Shown here one piece after another: positions 25,569-33,908 of a stretch of DNA of 40,544 nt (positions are counted from its first letter, which is position 1; each line of letters begins with the position of its first letter). The stretch spans positions 1-40,544 of the forward strand of contig DXIM01000109.1 of assembly GCA_019112895.1 (NCBI GenBank), in the 5' to 3' direction. This DNA is from Candidatus Stackebrandtia faecavium (GTDB lineage: Bacteria > Actinomycetota > Actinomycetes > Mycobacteriales > Micromonosporaceae). A program made the translations under genes and the position numbers. Below the pieces are notes generated by a model that worked only from the letters and a program-made list of their open reading frames with translations, was not told the origin of the DNA and did not search any database.

Positions 25569-26975
25569 ATGACAAGAGTGCTCACACCTCAGGCTGAGGA
25601 TTTCCCGCGCTGGTACCAAGACGTCGTCGCTAAAGCCGAATTGGCTGAGTCCGGACCAGTCAAGGGGCAGCAGGTTATCCGACCGTCGGGCTACGCGCTC
25701 TGGGAACGCATGGTCTCCGAAATGGATGACCGAATCAAGGAAACTGGCGCCGAGAACGCGTCGTTTCCGTTGCTCGTTCCGCAAAGCTATTTGAGTCGCG
25801 AAGCGCAACACGTTGAAGGCTTCGCGCCGGAATGCTGGACCGTCACGCACGCCGGCGGTAAACAGCTGGAAGAACCCGTCGTGGTGCGGCCGACTTCCGA
25901 GACCGTCATCGGCGAATACATGGCCAAATGGGTGCAGTCGTATCGCGACTTGCCGCTCCTTTTGAACCAGTGGGCGAACGTGATGCGCTACGAAATGCGC
26001 ACGCGGCTGTTTCTGCGCACCTCCGAGTTCCTGTGGCAGGAGGGGCACACCGCGCACGCAAGCTACGAAGACGCGGCGACCTATAACCGTCACATCCTGC
26101 ACGAGGTCTATGAAGACTTCATGGTGAACGTGCTGGCGATGCCGGTGATGACCGGGCTGAAAACCGTGGCGGAGCGGTTCGCGGGCGCCTTGAACACGTT
26201 CGCATGCGAAGCGATGATGCGCGACGGTAAAGCACTCCAGATGGGAACGTGCCACGAGCTCGGCCAGAACTTTTCGAAAGCGTTCGACATCGACTTCCTC
26301 GGCTCCGACGGTCAGCAGCACCACGCTTGGACGACGTCATGGGGGACCTCGACGCGCATGCTCGGCGGCCTGATCATGGCCCATGGCGACGATAAGGGGC
26401 TACGTGTTCCGCCGCAGCTAGCGCCGGTCCAGGCATACATCCTGTGCGTGAAGGACGGCGAAGGTGTGAACGAGGCGGCCAATAAGGTCCATTCGGCGCT
26501 GAAAGCAGCCGGCGTGCGGGCTCGCTTGAACACCCGCACTGACGTGCCGTTCGGTCGTCGCGCGGTCGACGCCGAGCTGAAGGGTTACCCGATCCGGATC
26601 GAGATCGGTCCCCGGGACGTGGCGGAGGGCAAGGCAATGCTTGTGCGTCGTATCGACGGCTCGAAGACACCCGTGTCGCTGGAGTCGCTGCCGGGCGCCG
26701 TGACTGAGGCGTTGGAGGCAGACCAGCGTGCGCTGTTCGAGGAGGCGAAGAGCTTCCGCGACAGTCACACCACCCGGGTCGACACGCTCGACGACGCAAT
26801 CGAGGCGGCCGCCGATGGTTTCGCAGTGGTGCCGTGGGCACAATGCGGCGAGGACGGCGAAAAACGTGCGGCACAGCATGCGGTGACCGTGCGTTGCCTG
26901 CAGCGTGCGGACGGCACGGTCCCGGACTCCGACAGCGAGGATGGCCTAATCGCGGTGATGGCCAGGTCGTACTGA
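25569..26975 (+). CDS. proS: Prolyl-tRNA synthetase, archaeal/eukaryotic-type (short form)
   Basis: Charges tRNA(Pro) with proline. Class II motifs are clear: motif 1 area YALWERMVSEMDD, RPTSETVIGEYMAKW, motif 2 LFLRTSEFLWQEGHTAHAS and motif 3 GTSTRMLGGLIMAHGDD. At 468 residues it lacks the roughly 180-residue editing (INS) domain of the bacterial-type enzyme. It has instead the C-terminal extension ending in Arg-Ser-Tyr, as in the archaeal/eukaryotic-like ProS. This form is patchily distributed among bacteria. In many actinobacteria the bacterial-type proS is elsewhere, so whether this is the only proS cannot be told here. The start at 25569 is supported by the nearby -10-like TAGGAT. Confidence 0.95.
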   Translation: MTRVLTPQAEDFPRWYQDVVAKAELAESGPVKGQQVIRPSGYALWERMVSEMDDRIKETGAENASFPLLVPQSYLSREAQHVEGFAPECWTVTHAGGKQLEEPVVVRPTSETVIGEYMAKWVQSYRDLPLLLNQWANVMRYEMRTRLFLRTSEFLWQEGHTAHASYEDAATYNRHILHEVYEDFMVNVLAMPVMTGLKTVAERFAGALNTFACEAMMRDGKALQMGTCHELGQNFSKAFDIDFLGSDGQQHHAWTTSWGTSTRMLGGLIMAHGDDKGLRVPPQLAPVQAYILCVKDGEGVNEAANKVHSALKAAGVRARLNTRTDVPFGRRAVDAELKGYPIRIEIGPRDVAEGKAMLVRRIDGSKTPVSLESLPGAVTEALEADQRALFEEAKSFRDSHTTRVDTLDDAIEAAADGFAVVPWAQCGEDGEKRAAQHAVTVRCLQRADGTVPDSDSEDGLIAVMARSY

Positions 26976-26983
26976 CATCGTTG

Positions 26984-27008
26984 TGGCGATCGCCATGGCG
27001 AATTCGCC
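26984..27008. other. Three overlapping perfect palindromes after proS
   Basis: 26984-26995 (12 bp), 26991-27000 (10 bp) and 26997-27008 (12 bp) are each perfect palindromes and overlap in a chain, starting 9 bp after the proS stop. They share a GGCGA/TCGCC core in alternating orientation. It may act as a terminator or a binding array. Confidence 0.8.
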
Positions 27009-27085
27009 GCTTCGCGACCGTTACTGCGCACATAATTCGACACGTCGATGTCTGGCGCGGCTGCAAGCCGTCGCTGATGGTCGGT

Positions 27086-27091
27086 TAGGAT
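27086..27091 (+). promoter_or_regulatory. Possible -10 element (TAGGAT) for the rpsP operon
   Basis: TAGGAT in the 262-bp gap after proS would give an rpsP leader of about 140 nt. No good -35 is visible 17 nt upstream. No other -10 in the gap looks better to me. Confidence 0.3.
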
Positions 27092-27237
27092 TGGGCGCTG
27101 GTAATACCTCTGCGTTCGTGGCGCCCTCTCAACGACGCGTCGCGGAGGATGTCACGAGTGCCGCACCACTGTCATAACCCCACATGACAGCTACGTGCGC
27201 ACCAACGCAACCGAGCCAACAAGAACTGGAAGAAAAA

Positions 27238-27705
27238 GTGGCAGTAAAGATTCGCCTGCTGCGGATGGGCAAGATCCGTCAACCGCAGTACCGCATTGTC
27301 GTCGCCGACTCGCGTACCAAGCGCGACGGTCGCGCAATCGAATTCGTGGGGATTTACCACCCCAAGGAGGACCCCTCGTACATCGAGGTCAAGTCCGAAC
27401 GGGTGCAGTACTGGCTGGGCGTGGGCGCGCAGCCCTCGGAGCCGGTTAAAGCGATCCTGTCGCGCACGGGTGACTGGCAGAAGTTCAAGGGCCTGCCTGC
27501 GCCGGAGCCGATGAAGGTCGCGGCGCCGAAGGCCGACCGCATCGCCACGTACGAAGCCGAAGCGAAGGCCGCTGCCGGCGACGACGGCAAGGACCCGGAA
27601 ACTCCGAAGAAGAAGAGCACGAAGAAGGCCGCGGACAAGCCGAAGAAGGCTGAGGCGACATCCGAGCCGGAAGAGTCCAAGTCCGAAACCGCAAAGGAGT
27701 CCTGA
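27238..27705 (+). CDS. rpsP: 30S ribosomal protein S16
   Basis: S16, an early 30S assembly protein. The core [20 protein letters not shown] (read from GTG) and the [11 protein letters not shown] and [12 protein letters not shown] blocks are typical. At 155 residues it has a C-terminal extension of about 65 residues rich in Lys, Ala and Glu, which actinobacterial S16 often has. The GTG at 27238 is the right start because the conserved N-terminus begins there. The frame extends upstream to 27184, but those residues are not conserved. It heads the operon rpsP, KH protein, rimM, trmD. Confidence 0.97.
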   Translation: MAVKIRLLRMGKIRQPQYRIVVADSRTKRDGRAIEFVGIYHPKEDPSYIEVKSERVQYWLGVGAQPSEPVKAILSRTGDWQKFKGLPAPEPMKVAAPKADRIATYEAEAKAAAGDDGKDPETPKKKSTKKAADKPKKAEATSEPEESKSETAKES

Positions 27706-27706
27706 C

Positions 27707-27934
27707 GTGCTGCGGCCCGCACTGGAACATCTGGTCAAAGGCATCGTGTCCCACCCCGACGATGTGCGTGTCCGCATGATGAACGAACGCCGTGGGAAGC
27801 GCCTCGAGGTTCGGGTCAACCCGGACGACCTCGGTACCGTCATTGGCCGCGGTGGCCGCACGGTCAAGGCGCTGCGTCAAGTAGTCGGTTCCGTCGGCGG
27901 GCGCGGTATCCGCGTCGAGATTCTCGACAGCTGA
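27707..27934 (+). CDS. khpA: KH-domain RNA-binding protein KhpA
   Basis: 75-residue single-KH protein. The GxxG RNA-contact loop is at residues 47-50 (VIGRGGRTVKALR). KhpA homologues bind many RNAs and affect cell division or elongation in Gram-positives. The start is GTG, one base after the rpsP stop. Its stop overlaps the rimM start (TGATG), so the genes are translationally coupled. Its place between rpsP and rimM is the standard one. Confidence 0.95.
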   Translation: MLRPALEHLVKGIVSHPDDVRVRMMNERRGKRLEVRVNPDDLGTVIGRGGRTVKALRQVVGSVGGRGIRVEILDS

Positions 27935-28452
27935 TGCTGTTGGTGGTCGGCCGGATCGTCCGGCCACATGGTATTCGTGGTGACTTGATCTGCGAGATCA
28001 GGACAGATGAGCCACAACTGCGGTTCGCGGCCGGGTCGGTGTTGATTACTGACCCGGCCGCCCGCGGTCCCTTGACTGTTAAGACGGCACGGCCGTACCA
28101 GGACCGCATGCTCGTGTCCTTCGACGAAGTCGGTGATCGCAACGCCGCCGAAGCCGTGCGAGGAACGAAACTGTGTGTCGACAGCGAGAGCCTGACTCCG
28201 CCGGAGGCGGAGGAAGAGTTCCGTGACCACGAACTCATCGGGCTTTCCGTCCAGGACGAGAGCGGTGTCGAACTGGGCCGTGTGGTGCGCGTGGAGCACG
28301 CCCCGGCTCACGATCTGCTCGTTATGCGCGCGGAAGGCCAGCGCGACGACGTCTTCATTCCGTTCATCGCCCAGATGGTGCCGACAGTCGATGTGGCCTC
28401 GGGCCACGTGATAGTCGATCTGCCGCCTGGGCTCTTGGATCTGTCGTCGTGA
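27934..28452 (+). CDS. rimM: Ribosome maturation factor RimM
   Basis: Assists maturation of the 16S rRNA 3' (head) domain and binds S19. The N-terminal domain begins [19 protein letters not shown]-terminal PRC-barrel domain follows ([43 protein letters not shown]). The length of 172 is normal. It overlaps the KH gene by 1 bp and trmD by 4 bp. Confidence 0.96.
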   Translation: MLLVVGRIVRPHGIRGDLICEIRTDEPQLRFAAGSVLITDPAARGPLTVKTARPYQDRMLVSFDEVGDRNAAEAVRGTKLCVDSESLTPPEAEEEFRDHELIGLSVQDESGVELGRVVRVEHAPAHDLLVMRAEGQRDDVFIPFIAQMVPTVDVASGHVIVDLPPGLLDLSS

Positions 28453-29219
28453 GAATTGACGTCGTCTCCGTTTTCCCGGAGTATTTCGCCCCGCTCGACT
28501 TGTCGTTGATCGCTAGGGCGCGGCAACGGGATCTGCTGTCTTTGCACGTTCATGACCTGCGCAAATACACCCACGACGTGCATCGGACCGTCGATGACGC
28601 CCCTTGCGGCGGGGGCGCAGGCATGATCATGAAGCCTGAGCCTTGGGGCGAGGCGCTCGACGATATTACGGCGGGACAGCAGAAGCCGCATCTTCTCGTT
28701 CCCAGTCCTGCCGGAGTGCCCTTCACGCAGGAGATGGCGGAATCGCTGGCGGCCGAGCCGTGGCTGATGTTCGCGTGCGGACGATATGAAGGGATGGATC
28801 AACGCATCCTCGATGAGGCCGCCACGACCATGCGCGTAACGGAAGTCTCGCTGGGTGACTACGTGCTCTTCGGCGGCGAGGTCGCTGTTTTGGCTATCAT
28901 CGAGGCCACCACGCGGTTGCTGCCGGGTGTTTTGGGCAATGCGGATTCGTTGCGCGAGGAATCTCATAACAATGGGCTTCTCGAAGCGCCCGCTTACACC
29001 AAGCCGGCAGTGTGGCGCGACCGCGAGGTCCCGGACGTGCTGCTGTCCGGTCATCACGCCCGGATCCGCAGGTGGCGGCGCGATCAAGCACTGCTGCGCA
29101 CGGCCCAGCGCCGCCCGGACCTCCTCGCGCACATTCCCGAAGACGACCTGGATAGGTCGGACCGTGAAGTATTGCGGGGGGTCGGCGTCGAGCCTGGGGC
29201 CCGGGGTATGGCAGAGTAG
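28449..29219 (+). CDS. trmD: tRNA (guanine-N1-)-methyltransferase
   Basis: Methylates G37 of tRNAs to prevent frameshifting, as a SPOUT-class trefoil-knot dimer. Visible motifs are [57 protein letters not shown] and [19 protein letters not shown]. The catalytic acid position, Asp169 in E. coli (GLLDCPHYTRP), is Glu here ([11 protein letters not shown]), which I believe is usual in actinobacteria. The GTG start overlaps the rimM stop (GTGA). At 256 residues the length is normal. Confidence 0.97.
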   Translation: MRIDVVSVFPEYFAPLDLSLIARARQRDLLSLHVHDLRKYTHDVHRTVDDAPCGGGAGMIMKPEPWGEALDDITAGQQKPHLLVPSPAGVPFTQEMAESLAAEPWLMFACGRYEGMDQRILDEAATTMRVTEVSLGDYVLFGGEVAVLAIIEATTRLLPGVLGNADSLREESHNNGLLEAPAYTKPAVWRDREVPDVLLSGHHARIRRWRRDQALLRTAQRRPDLLAHIPEDDLDRSDREVLRGVGVEPGARGMAE

Positions 29220-29284
29220 AGAGGTTGCCGCGCTCGGGGGATTCATCCTGCCAGTCAGCGCGAAGACCAATACGAGAGATAATT

Positions 29285-29302
29285 GCGCACAGCTGTGTGC
29301 GC
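29285..29302 (+). promoter_or_regulatory. Hairpin in the rplS leader
   Basis: GCGCACA and TGTGCGC pair around 4 nt, 25 nt before the rplS start codon. It may be an assembly-protein control element or a weak terminator after trmD. Confidence 0.4.
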
Positions 29303-29326
29303 TCGAAGCTGCGAGGAACTACCGCG

Positions 29327-29671
29327 ATGAACACGCTGGACGCATTGGACGCCGTATCTGTACGTGCGGACATCCCGGACTTCCGGGCTGGAGACACCGT
29401 CAAGGTGCACGTGCGAGTCGTGGAAGGTAGCCGTTCCCGTATTCAGGTTTTCCAGGGCCTCGTTCTGGGTCGGCAGGGTTCAGGTTTGCGCGAGACCTTC
29501 ACCGTGCGCAAAATGAGCCTGGGTGTCGGAATTGAACGGACCTTCCCGGTGAACAGCCCGGTTATCGACAAGGTTGAGGTTGCCGTCCGCGGTGACGTCC
29601 GCCGCGCGAAGCTTTACTACGTGCGCAACCTGCGCGGTAAAGCTGCCAAGATCAAAGAGAAGCGCTCCTAA
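29327..29671 (+). CDS. rplS: 50S ribosomal protein L19
   Basis: L19 sits at the 30S-50S interface. The start is [19 protein letters not shown]; the body shows [52 protein letters not shown] and [15 protein letters not shown]. The 114-residue length is normal. GAGG lies about 10 nt before the ATG at 29327; a longer frame back to 29225 is not conserved. A strong terminator follows. Confidence 0.98.
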   Translation: MNTLDALDAVSVRADIPDFRAGDTVKVHVRVVEGSRSRIQVFQGLVLGRQGSGLRETFTVRKMSLGVGIERTFPVNSPVIDKVEVAVRGDVRRAKLYYVRNLRGKAAKIKEKRS

Positions 29672-29687
29672 ACTTTTTGCCGGATTT

Positions 29688-29721
29688 GCGGAGCCCATCA
29701 CGTCTGTTCGATGGGTTCCGC
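29688..29721 (+). terminator. Terminator after rplS
   Basis: A 12-bp stem (29688-29699 with 29710-29721, one G-T pair) and 10-nt loop is followed by TTTG. It is one of the few stems in the window with a short T-run. Confidence 0.82.
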
Positions 29722-29738
29722 TTTGTCGTGGTCGACGT

Positions 29739-29744
29739 TAAGCT
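29739..29744 (+). promoter_or_regulatory. Leaderless-type -10 element (TAAGCT) for the first lepB
   Basis: TAAGCT ends 6 nt before the ATG at 29751 and directly follows the rplS terminator. Confidence 0.5.
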
Positions 29745-29750
29745 CACTTT

Positions 29751-30689
29751 ATGGACAATCCACGGCGAGCGCCGGGGCGCCGAAGCCTGCCGACGGCACG
29801 TAAAGCGAGTCGCGGACCTGGCCAACGATCACGGCTTCGCCGTATCCAGTCCCACCGTAGACGCAACCTACCGTTGTGGGTGGAATTGCCGCTGCTGCTA
29901 TTGGTCGCGTTCTGCGCGGCCGTTTTGCTACGCAGTTTCGCGCTCCAGTCTTTCGATATTCCGTCCGGGTCGATGGAACAGACGTTGAAAATCGGGGACC
30001 GGGTCGTCGTCAATAAGATCGTCTATGAGTTGCGCGACCCGCAGCGTGGCGAGGTCGTGGTTTTCAAAGGCACGGAGCGTTGGGCCGCGGAGGGACCGCC
30101 ACCTGAGGACGGGAATTTCATCAGCGACGCCGGCCGCATTCTCGGCAATCTCGTGGGCTTGGCTTCACCGAACGAGAAGGACCTGATCAAACGCATAATC
30201 GGTACCCCTGGCGATACGGTCGCCTGTTGTGACGCCAAGGGCAGGGTCACCGTCAACGGTGTCGCCTTGAACGAGGACGATTATGTTTACGACAACTCTC
30301 CGCTGGAGGGGTCGACGGCGCCGTGCCATGCGCGGAAGTTCGGTCCGGTGCATGTTCCCGAGGGACACGTGTTCGTTATGGGTGACCATCGTGGAAATTC
30401 GCAGGATTCACGATGCCAAGGCTTTGTCCCGGTGGAGAACTTCATCGGTCGCGCGATCAACATCATTTGGCCGAAGTCCAGTTGGGCTGCTCTTCAAATA
30501 CCCGACACTTTCGCGAATGTGCCTGCGCCGAAGGGCGAAGCTGCCGATGACCTCAAGGGGACGGGTGACGAAACGGACCGGTCTGGTCTCGCGGTGCCGT
30601 TCATGGTGGCGACCGCAGCGACCGGTGTGGGTCGGTGTCGCCGCAAAGAGGATGACCCGACATACCTTTTCGCATCCGGGTCCACCTAA
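29751..30689 (+). CDS. lepB: Signal peptidase I, first of three tandem copies
   Basis: Cleaves signal peptides from exported preproteins on the outer face of the membrane. A basic cytoplasmic tail precedes one membrane helix (about 43-60). The catalytic Ser74 is in DIPSGSMEQTL and the general-base Lys in EKDLIKRIIGTPGDTV. Box E is present as MGDHRGNSQDSR. This 312-residue copy is longer than the next two. It has an insert (GNFISDAGRILGNLVGLA) before the Lys box and a C-terminal region with a moderately hydrophobic stretch (GLAVPFMVATAATGVG) that might be a second membrane segment. It carries two adjacent Cys (ACCDAK). Its promoter appears leaderless. Position after rplS is standard. Confidence 0.95.
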   Translation: MDNPRRAPGRRSLPTARKASRGPGQRSRLRRIQSHRRRNLPLWVELPLLLLVAFCAAVLLRSFALQSFDIPSGSMEQTLKIGDRVVVNKIVYELRDPQRGEVVVFKGTERWAAEGPPPEDGNFISDAGRILGNLVGLASPNEKDLIKRIIGTPGDTVACCDAKGRVTVNGVALNEDDYVYDNSPLEGSTAPCHARKFGPVHVPEGHVFVMGDHRGNSQDSRCQGFVPVENFIGRAINIIWPKSSWAALQIPDTFANVPAPKGEAADDLKGTGDETDRSGLAVPFMVATAATGVGRCRRKEDDPTYLFASGST

Positions 30690-30697
30690 TAGATAGT

Positions 30698-30735
30698 TGT
30701 CGATAATGGGTTCGGGCTGAGATTCGTTATCGACA
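30698..30735. promoter_or_regulatory. Inverted repeat between the first and second lepB
   Basis: TGTCGATAA (30698-30706) and TTATCGACA (30727-30735) are perfect 9-bp arms 20 bp apart. They could be half-sites of an operator upstream of the second lepB or a weak stem after the first. Confidence 0.5.
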
Positions 30736-30820
30736 GCCACCATTTCGGGACTGTGTGTCTGGATGGAAGAATTCGCCGGTTTGTATGCCCCGGTCTGCTC
30801 ACTCCGATTCAGACAACGCG

Positions 30821-30826
30821 TAGACT
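30821..30826 (+). promoter_or_regulatory. Leaderless-type -10 element (TAGACT) for the second lepB
   Basis: TAGACT ends 6 nt before the GTG at 30833, with no Shine-Dalgarno between. Confidence 0.55.
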
Positions 30827-30832
30827 CCTTGC

Positions 30833-31555
30833 GTGATTGACGACGAACAATCGTCGGGTGGCTCGTCAGTGCCCGAAAAGGAAACCGACGACGAAGAATC
30901 GACGGAAACGAAGAGTTCGTTTTGGCGTGAACTGCCCGTATTGTTGGCGGTTGCGCTTGTTGTGGCTTTGATTGTCCGCAGCTTCGTATTGCAGTCGTAT
31001 TGGATTCCGTCTGGTTCGATGGAGAACACGTTGCAGCGCGATGACCGTGTGTTGGTCAATAAGCTGCTGTACGACTTCAGTGAAGCCGACCGAGGCGAGG
31101 TCGTTGTCTTTCATGCGCCAATGGAGTGGCGAAGCGATCCGGAGAACGAGGATTTCATTAAACGCATCATCGCGGTCGGCGGAGATACGGTTTCGTACGA
31201 TAAAAAGACCGGGAAAATTGCGGTAAATGGGAAATCGCTTGACGAATCGGCCTATATCTATAAAAACGGTGATGGTGAACAAGATCTGCCGAGCCGCAAC
31301 AATTTCGAGTTCTCGGCAACCATTCCGGAAGGGCGACTATGGGTGATGGGCGACCACCGGTCAGCATCCGGGGATTCGTTGGCCCACTACATCCGTAGTA
31401 ACGGAGACATCGGTGCGTCCACGATCAGCCAGGACGCCCTGGTGGGTAAAGCCATGGTGCTGATGTGGCCATTCAGCCGGTGGGACTGGATCACTGTTCC
31501 CGCGACCTTCGATACCGTCCCGGAACCCAACGCCAATCAAGCACTGTCACCCTGA
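30833..31555 (+). CDS. lepB: Signal peptidase I, second tandem copy
   Basis: 240-residue signal peptidase I. An acidic cytoplasmic tail (residues 1-28) leads into one membrane helix (about 34-50). Ser62 lies in WIPSGSMENTL, and the Lys box reads EDFIKRIIAVGGDTV. The last box is MGDHRSASGDSLAHY, where the usual final Arg of GDxRxxSxDSR is Leu. The start is GTG with a leaderless-type promoter. The active-site DNA (near 30992-31029) is almost identical to that of the third copy, pointing to recent duplication or gene conversion. It lacks the insert of the first copy. It presumably shares the exported-protein substrates of the other two, with possible specialisation. Confidence 0.94.
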   Translation: MIDDEQSSGGSSVPEKETDDEESTETKSSFWRELPVLLAVALVVALIVRSFVLQSYWIPSGSMENTLQRDDRVLVNKLLYDFSEADRGEVVVFHAPMEWRSDPENEDFIKRIIAVGGDTVSYDKKTGKIAVNGKSLDESAYIYKNGDGEQDLPSRNNFEFSATIPEGRLWVMGDHRSASGDSLAHYIRSNGDIGASTISQDALVGKAMVLMWPFSRWDWITVPATFDTVPEPNANQALSP

Positions 31556-31592
31556 CCGCTTGCCGTAGATACGGATGGTTATCAGCGGCACG

Positions 31593-31598
31593 TAATAT
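31593..31598 (+). promoter_or_regulatory. Leaderless-type -10 element (TAATAT) for the third lepB
   Basis: TAATAT ends 6 nt before the GTG at 31605, in a gap of only 49 bp after the second lepB. Confidence 0.55.
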
Positions 31599-31604
31599 TC
31601 TCTT

Positions 31605-32321
31605 GTGATTGATGACCATGAGCGTGCCGCTGATGACGAACGGCAGACAGGTGACAGGACCGACACCAGCGAATCCGTCGCCGCCGGTGAGAAGAAGAAG
31701 CGTTCGTTCCTGCGTGAACTTCCCGTCCTAGTAGCGATCGCGGTCGTGGTCGCGCTCGTGCTTCGCACTTTCGTTCTGCAGTCGTTTTGGATTCCGTCTG
31801 GTTCGATGGAGAACACGCTCCAGCTCGACGATTACGTCGTGGCCAACAAGGTCGTGTACGAGATGCGGGAACCGCAACGCGGCGAGATCGTGGTATTCCA
31901 TGCACCGCCGTCCTGGCGACATAACGTCAACGAGCAGGACTACATCAAGCGGGTGATCGCCGTCGGCGGCGACACCGTCGCATACGACGCCGAAACGCAG
32001 CACCTTTCCGTCAATGGTCACGCCCTCGACGAATCCTCGTACCTGTACACGGACCCGCAGACGGGAAAGCAAGACTCACCCAGCCTGGACAACCAGGAGT
32101 TCGAAGTCACGGTTCCGGATAACAGGCTGTGGGTTATGGGCGACCACCGTTGGGCATCCGGTGACTCCCGCGAACACTACATGCGTACCGACGACCCCGT
32201 AGCTTCGACGATCCCGCTGGACCAGGTCGTGGGCGAAGCGTTCGTCCGTGTGTGGCCCATCAATCGCATAGGGACGCTCGGCAAGCCCGACATCTTCGAC
32301 GAAGTTCCGGCGCCCGCGTAA
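31605..32321 (+). CDS. lepB: Signal peptidase I, third tandem copy
   Basis: 238-residue signal peptidase I closely similar to the second copy. A charged cytoplasmic tail (with EKKKR just before the membrane) and one membrane helix (about 39-55) come first. Ser67 lies in WIPSGSMENTL, Lys in QDYIKRVIAVGGDTV, and the box E region is MGDHRWASGDSREHYM, keeping the Arg. The start is GTG with a leaderless-type promoter. The following NUDIX gene starts 11 bp after its stop and may be co-transcribed. Confidence 0.95.
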   Translation: MIDDHERAADDERQTGDRTDTSESVAAGEKKKRSFLRELPVLVAIAVVVALVLRTFVLQSFWIPSGSMENTLQLDDYVVANKVVYEMREPQRGEIVVFHAPPSWRHNVNEQDYIKRVIAVGGDTVAYDAETQHLSVNGHALDESSYLYTDPQTGKQDSPSLDNQEFEVTVPDNRLWVMGDHRWASGDSREHYMRTDDPVASTIPLDQVVGEAFVRVWPINRIGTLGKPDIFDEVPAPA

Positions 32322-32332
32322 AGTCGACCGTT

Positions 32333-32785
32333 ATGGGCCCCGAAATCATCGAACGAAATGCCAGCCGCGTTTTGCTGCAGGATTCGAACGGGCGACTCCT
32401 GCTGTTGCGCGGCTGCGACCCGGCCAACCCGCAGGAGAAATTCTGGTTCACCGTCGGCGGCGGGGTCGACGATGGCGAAGGATCTAGACAAGCCGCCTGC
32501 CGCGAAGTGAAAGAAGAAACCGGCATTGTCCTGCCGGAAGACGCGCTCACGGGCCCTGTCCATAACGGGCTAGACGAGTTCCCTTTCGACGGTGCCCTGA
32601 TCCGCCAGCGCAATAGCTATTTCATTGCGACGGTCGCCCAGGAGCGTCCGGATATCGATACCTCGGGCTTCGAACAGATCGAGCAGGAATCGGTTGATAG
32701 AAACCGGTGGTGGACGCGCGAAGAATTGGCGCACACCACCGAGACTGTGTACCCGAATAACCTGTTGGAAATCTTGGACCGGTAG
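32333..32785 (+). CDS. NUDIX hydrolase
   Basis: 150-residue pyrophosphohydrolase. The full NUDIX box is present from GGGVDDGEGSRQAACREVKE through ETGI, matching Gx5Ex7REUxEExGU. The domain ends with a W-W-T-R-E-E-L motif common in ADP-ribose or nucleotide-type members. The substrate is not assignable. The start is the ATG at 32333; the frame extends upstream into lepB but is not conserved there. It is placed between lepB and rnhB, 3 bp before rnhB, so it is probably translated from the same transcript. Confidence 0.94.
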   Translation: MGPEIIERNASRVLLQDSNGRLLLLRGCDPANPQEKFWFTVGGGVDDGEGSRQAACREVKEETGIVLPEDALTGPVHNGLDEFPFDGALIRQRNSYFIATVAQERPDIDTSGFEQIEQESVDRNRWWTREELAHTTETVYPNNLLEILDR

Positions 32786-32787
32786 CA

Positions 32788-33531
32788 GTGCAACATTCCC
32801 TCCTGGCGCGTCCGGCTCGCGTGACCCGCAAGCAGGACGACCTTTACGTGCTTGAAAACGCGCTACGTCGACACGGATTCGTTTCGATCGGTGGCACGGA
32901 CGAAGCGGGCCGCGGAGCTTGCGCGGGGCCGCTCGTGGTCGCGGCAGTGGTGCTACCCAGCGGAAAAAGGGGAAAGATTCCCGGGCTGGCGGATTCCAAA
33001 CTGTTGACGCAGAAGGTTCGAAGCGCCGTGTATGACGAAGTGTTGGCACGCGCTGAGGCACATGCAATCGTCAGCATCAGTGCCGCCGATGTTGATCGTT
33101 ACGGTGTTGGCGTCGCGAACCTCAGCGGGATGCGGCGCGCATTGGGACGCCTGTGGCCCACACCCGGGTACGCGTTGACGGACGGCTTTGCGGTTTCCGG
33201 GTTGCCGATGCCGGCCTTGGCCGTGTGGAAAGGTGATCAGGTTGCCGCCAGCGTGGCGGCGGCCAGCGTATTGGCTAAAGTCACCCGCGACCGGTACATG
33301 TGCGAGCTCGATAAAGCTTTCCCGGAATACGGTTTCGCCGAACATAAGGGTTACAGCACCGCGACCCATCAGGAAGCCTTGTCACGCTTGGGGCCGTGCC
33401 TGCAGCATCGGCGTTCCTACGCGAATGTTGCCGCGGCCGAGCAGGGACGGGCCGCACCCGGGCTGGTCGACACAAGCCAATGGGTCGCCGATGAGGCGGA
33501 TCCGCAGCCTCGTGTGGGTGCCTTTTCGTAA
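32788..33531 (+). CDS. rnhB: Ribonuclease HII
   Basis: Removes ribonucleotides embedded in DNA and RNA of RNA-DNA hybrids. The active-site acids are Asp38-Glu39 in TDEAGRGACAGP, Asp132 in ALTDGF and Asp168 in SVLAKVTRDRYM. LADSKLL and EHKGYSTATHQEAL complete the signature. At 247 residues it has a short C-terminal extension. The start is GTG at 32788. The order lepB–rnhB–DUF2469 is standard in actinobacteria. Confidence 0.97.
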   Translation: MQHSLLARPARVTRKQDDLYVLENALRRHGFVSIGGTDEAGRGACAGPLVVAAVVLPSGKRGKIPGLADSKLLTQKVRSAVYDEVLARAEAHAIVSISAADVDRYGVGVANLSGMRRALGRLWPTPGYALTDGFAVSGLPMPALAVWKGDQVAASVAAASVLAKVTRDRYMCELDKAFPEYGFAEHKGYSTATHQEALSRLGPCLQHRRSYANVAAAEQGRAAPGLVDTSQWVADEADPQPRVGAFS

Positions 33532-33584
33532 CTCATGGAGCATCATGGGTAACAGTTAGCACGTGGCGGAGGAGGAGGACGCAA

Positions 33585-33908
33585 GTGAGCGCTGAAGATC
33601 TCGAAAAGTACGAGACCGAGATGGAACTGCAGCTCTACCGGGAGTATCGCGATATTGTGCGTCAATTCTCCTATGTAGTGGAAACTGAGCGCCGGTTCTA
33701 TCTCACGAATCGGGTCGAAATGAATGTCCGAAACGCCGACGGCGAGACCTATTTTGAAGTGGAAATGTCCGATGCTTGGGTGTGGGACATGTACCGTCCG
33801 GCGCGTTTTGTGAAAAATGTCCGAGTGATGACATTTAAAGACGTCAACGTCGAGGAATTGGATAAACCAGATATCCAGCTTCCCGAAAACGGTTTCGGCG
33901 CCGAATGA
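33585..33908 (+). CDS. DUF2469 protein (actinobacterial conserved)
   Basis: 107-residue acidic protein of the DUF2469 family, found next to rnhB across actinobacteria and of unknown function. It begins MSAEDLEKYETEMELQLYRE and contains RRFYLTNRVEMNVR and MYRPARFVKNVRV, all conserved. No membrane segment is present. A very strong ribosome-binding site (GGAGGAGG) lies just upstream of the GTG at 33585. It is followed by a perfect 12-bp hairpin. The convergent dprA frame runs into its last 65 bp. Confidence 0.95.
   Translation: MSAEDLEKYETEMELQLYREYRDIVRQFSYVVETERRFYLTNRVEMNVRNADGETYFEVEMSDAWVWDMYRPARFVKNVRVMTFKDVNVEELDKPDIQLPENGFGAE

Noticed and set aside
28449-29219. Glu in place of the catalytic Asp of TrmD ([11 protein letters not shown])
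   Set aside because: I believe Glu at this place is usual in actinobacterial TrmD, so it is not a lesion.
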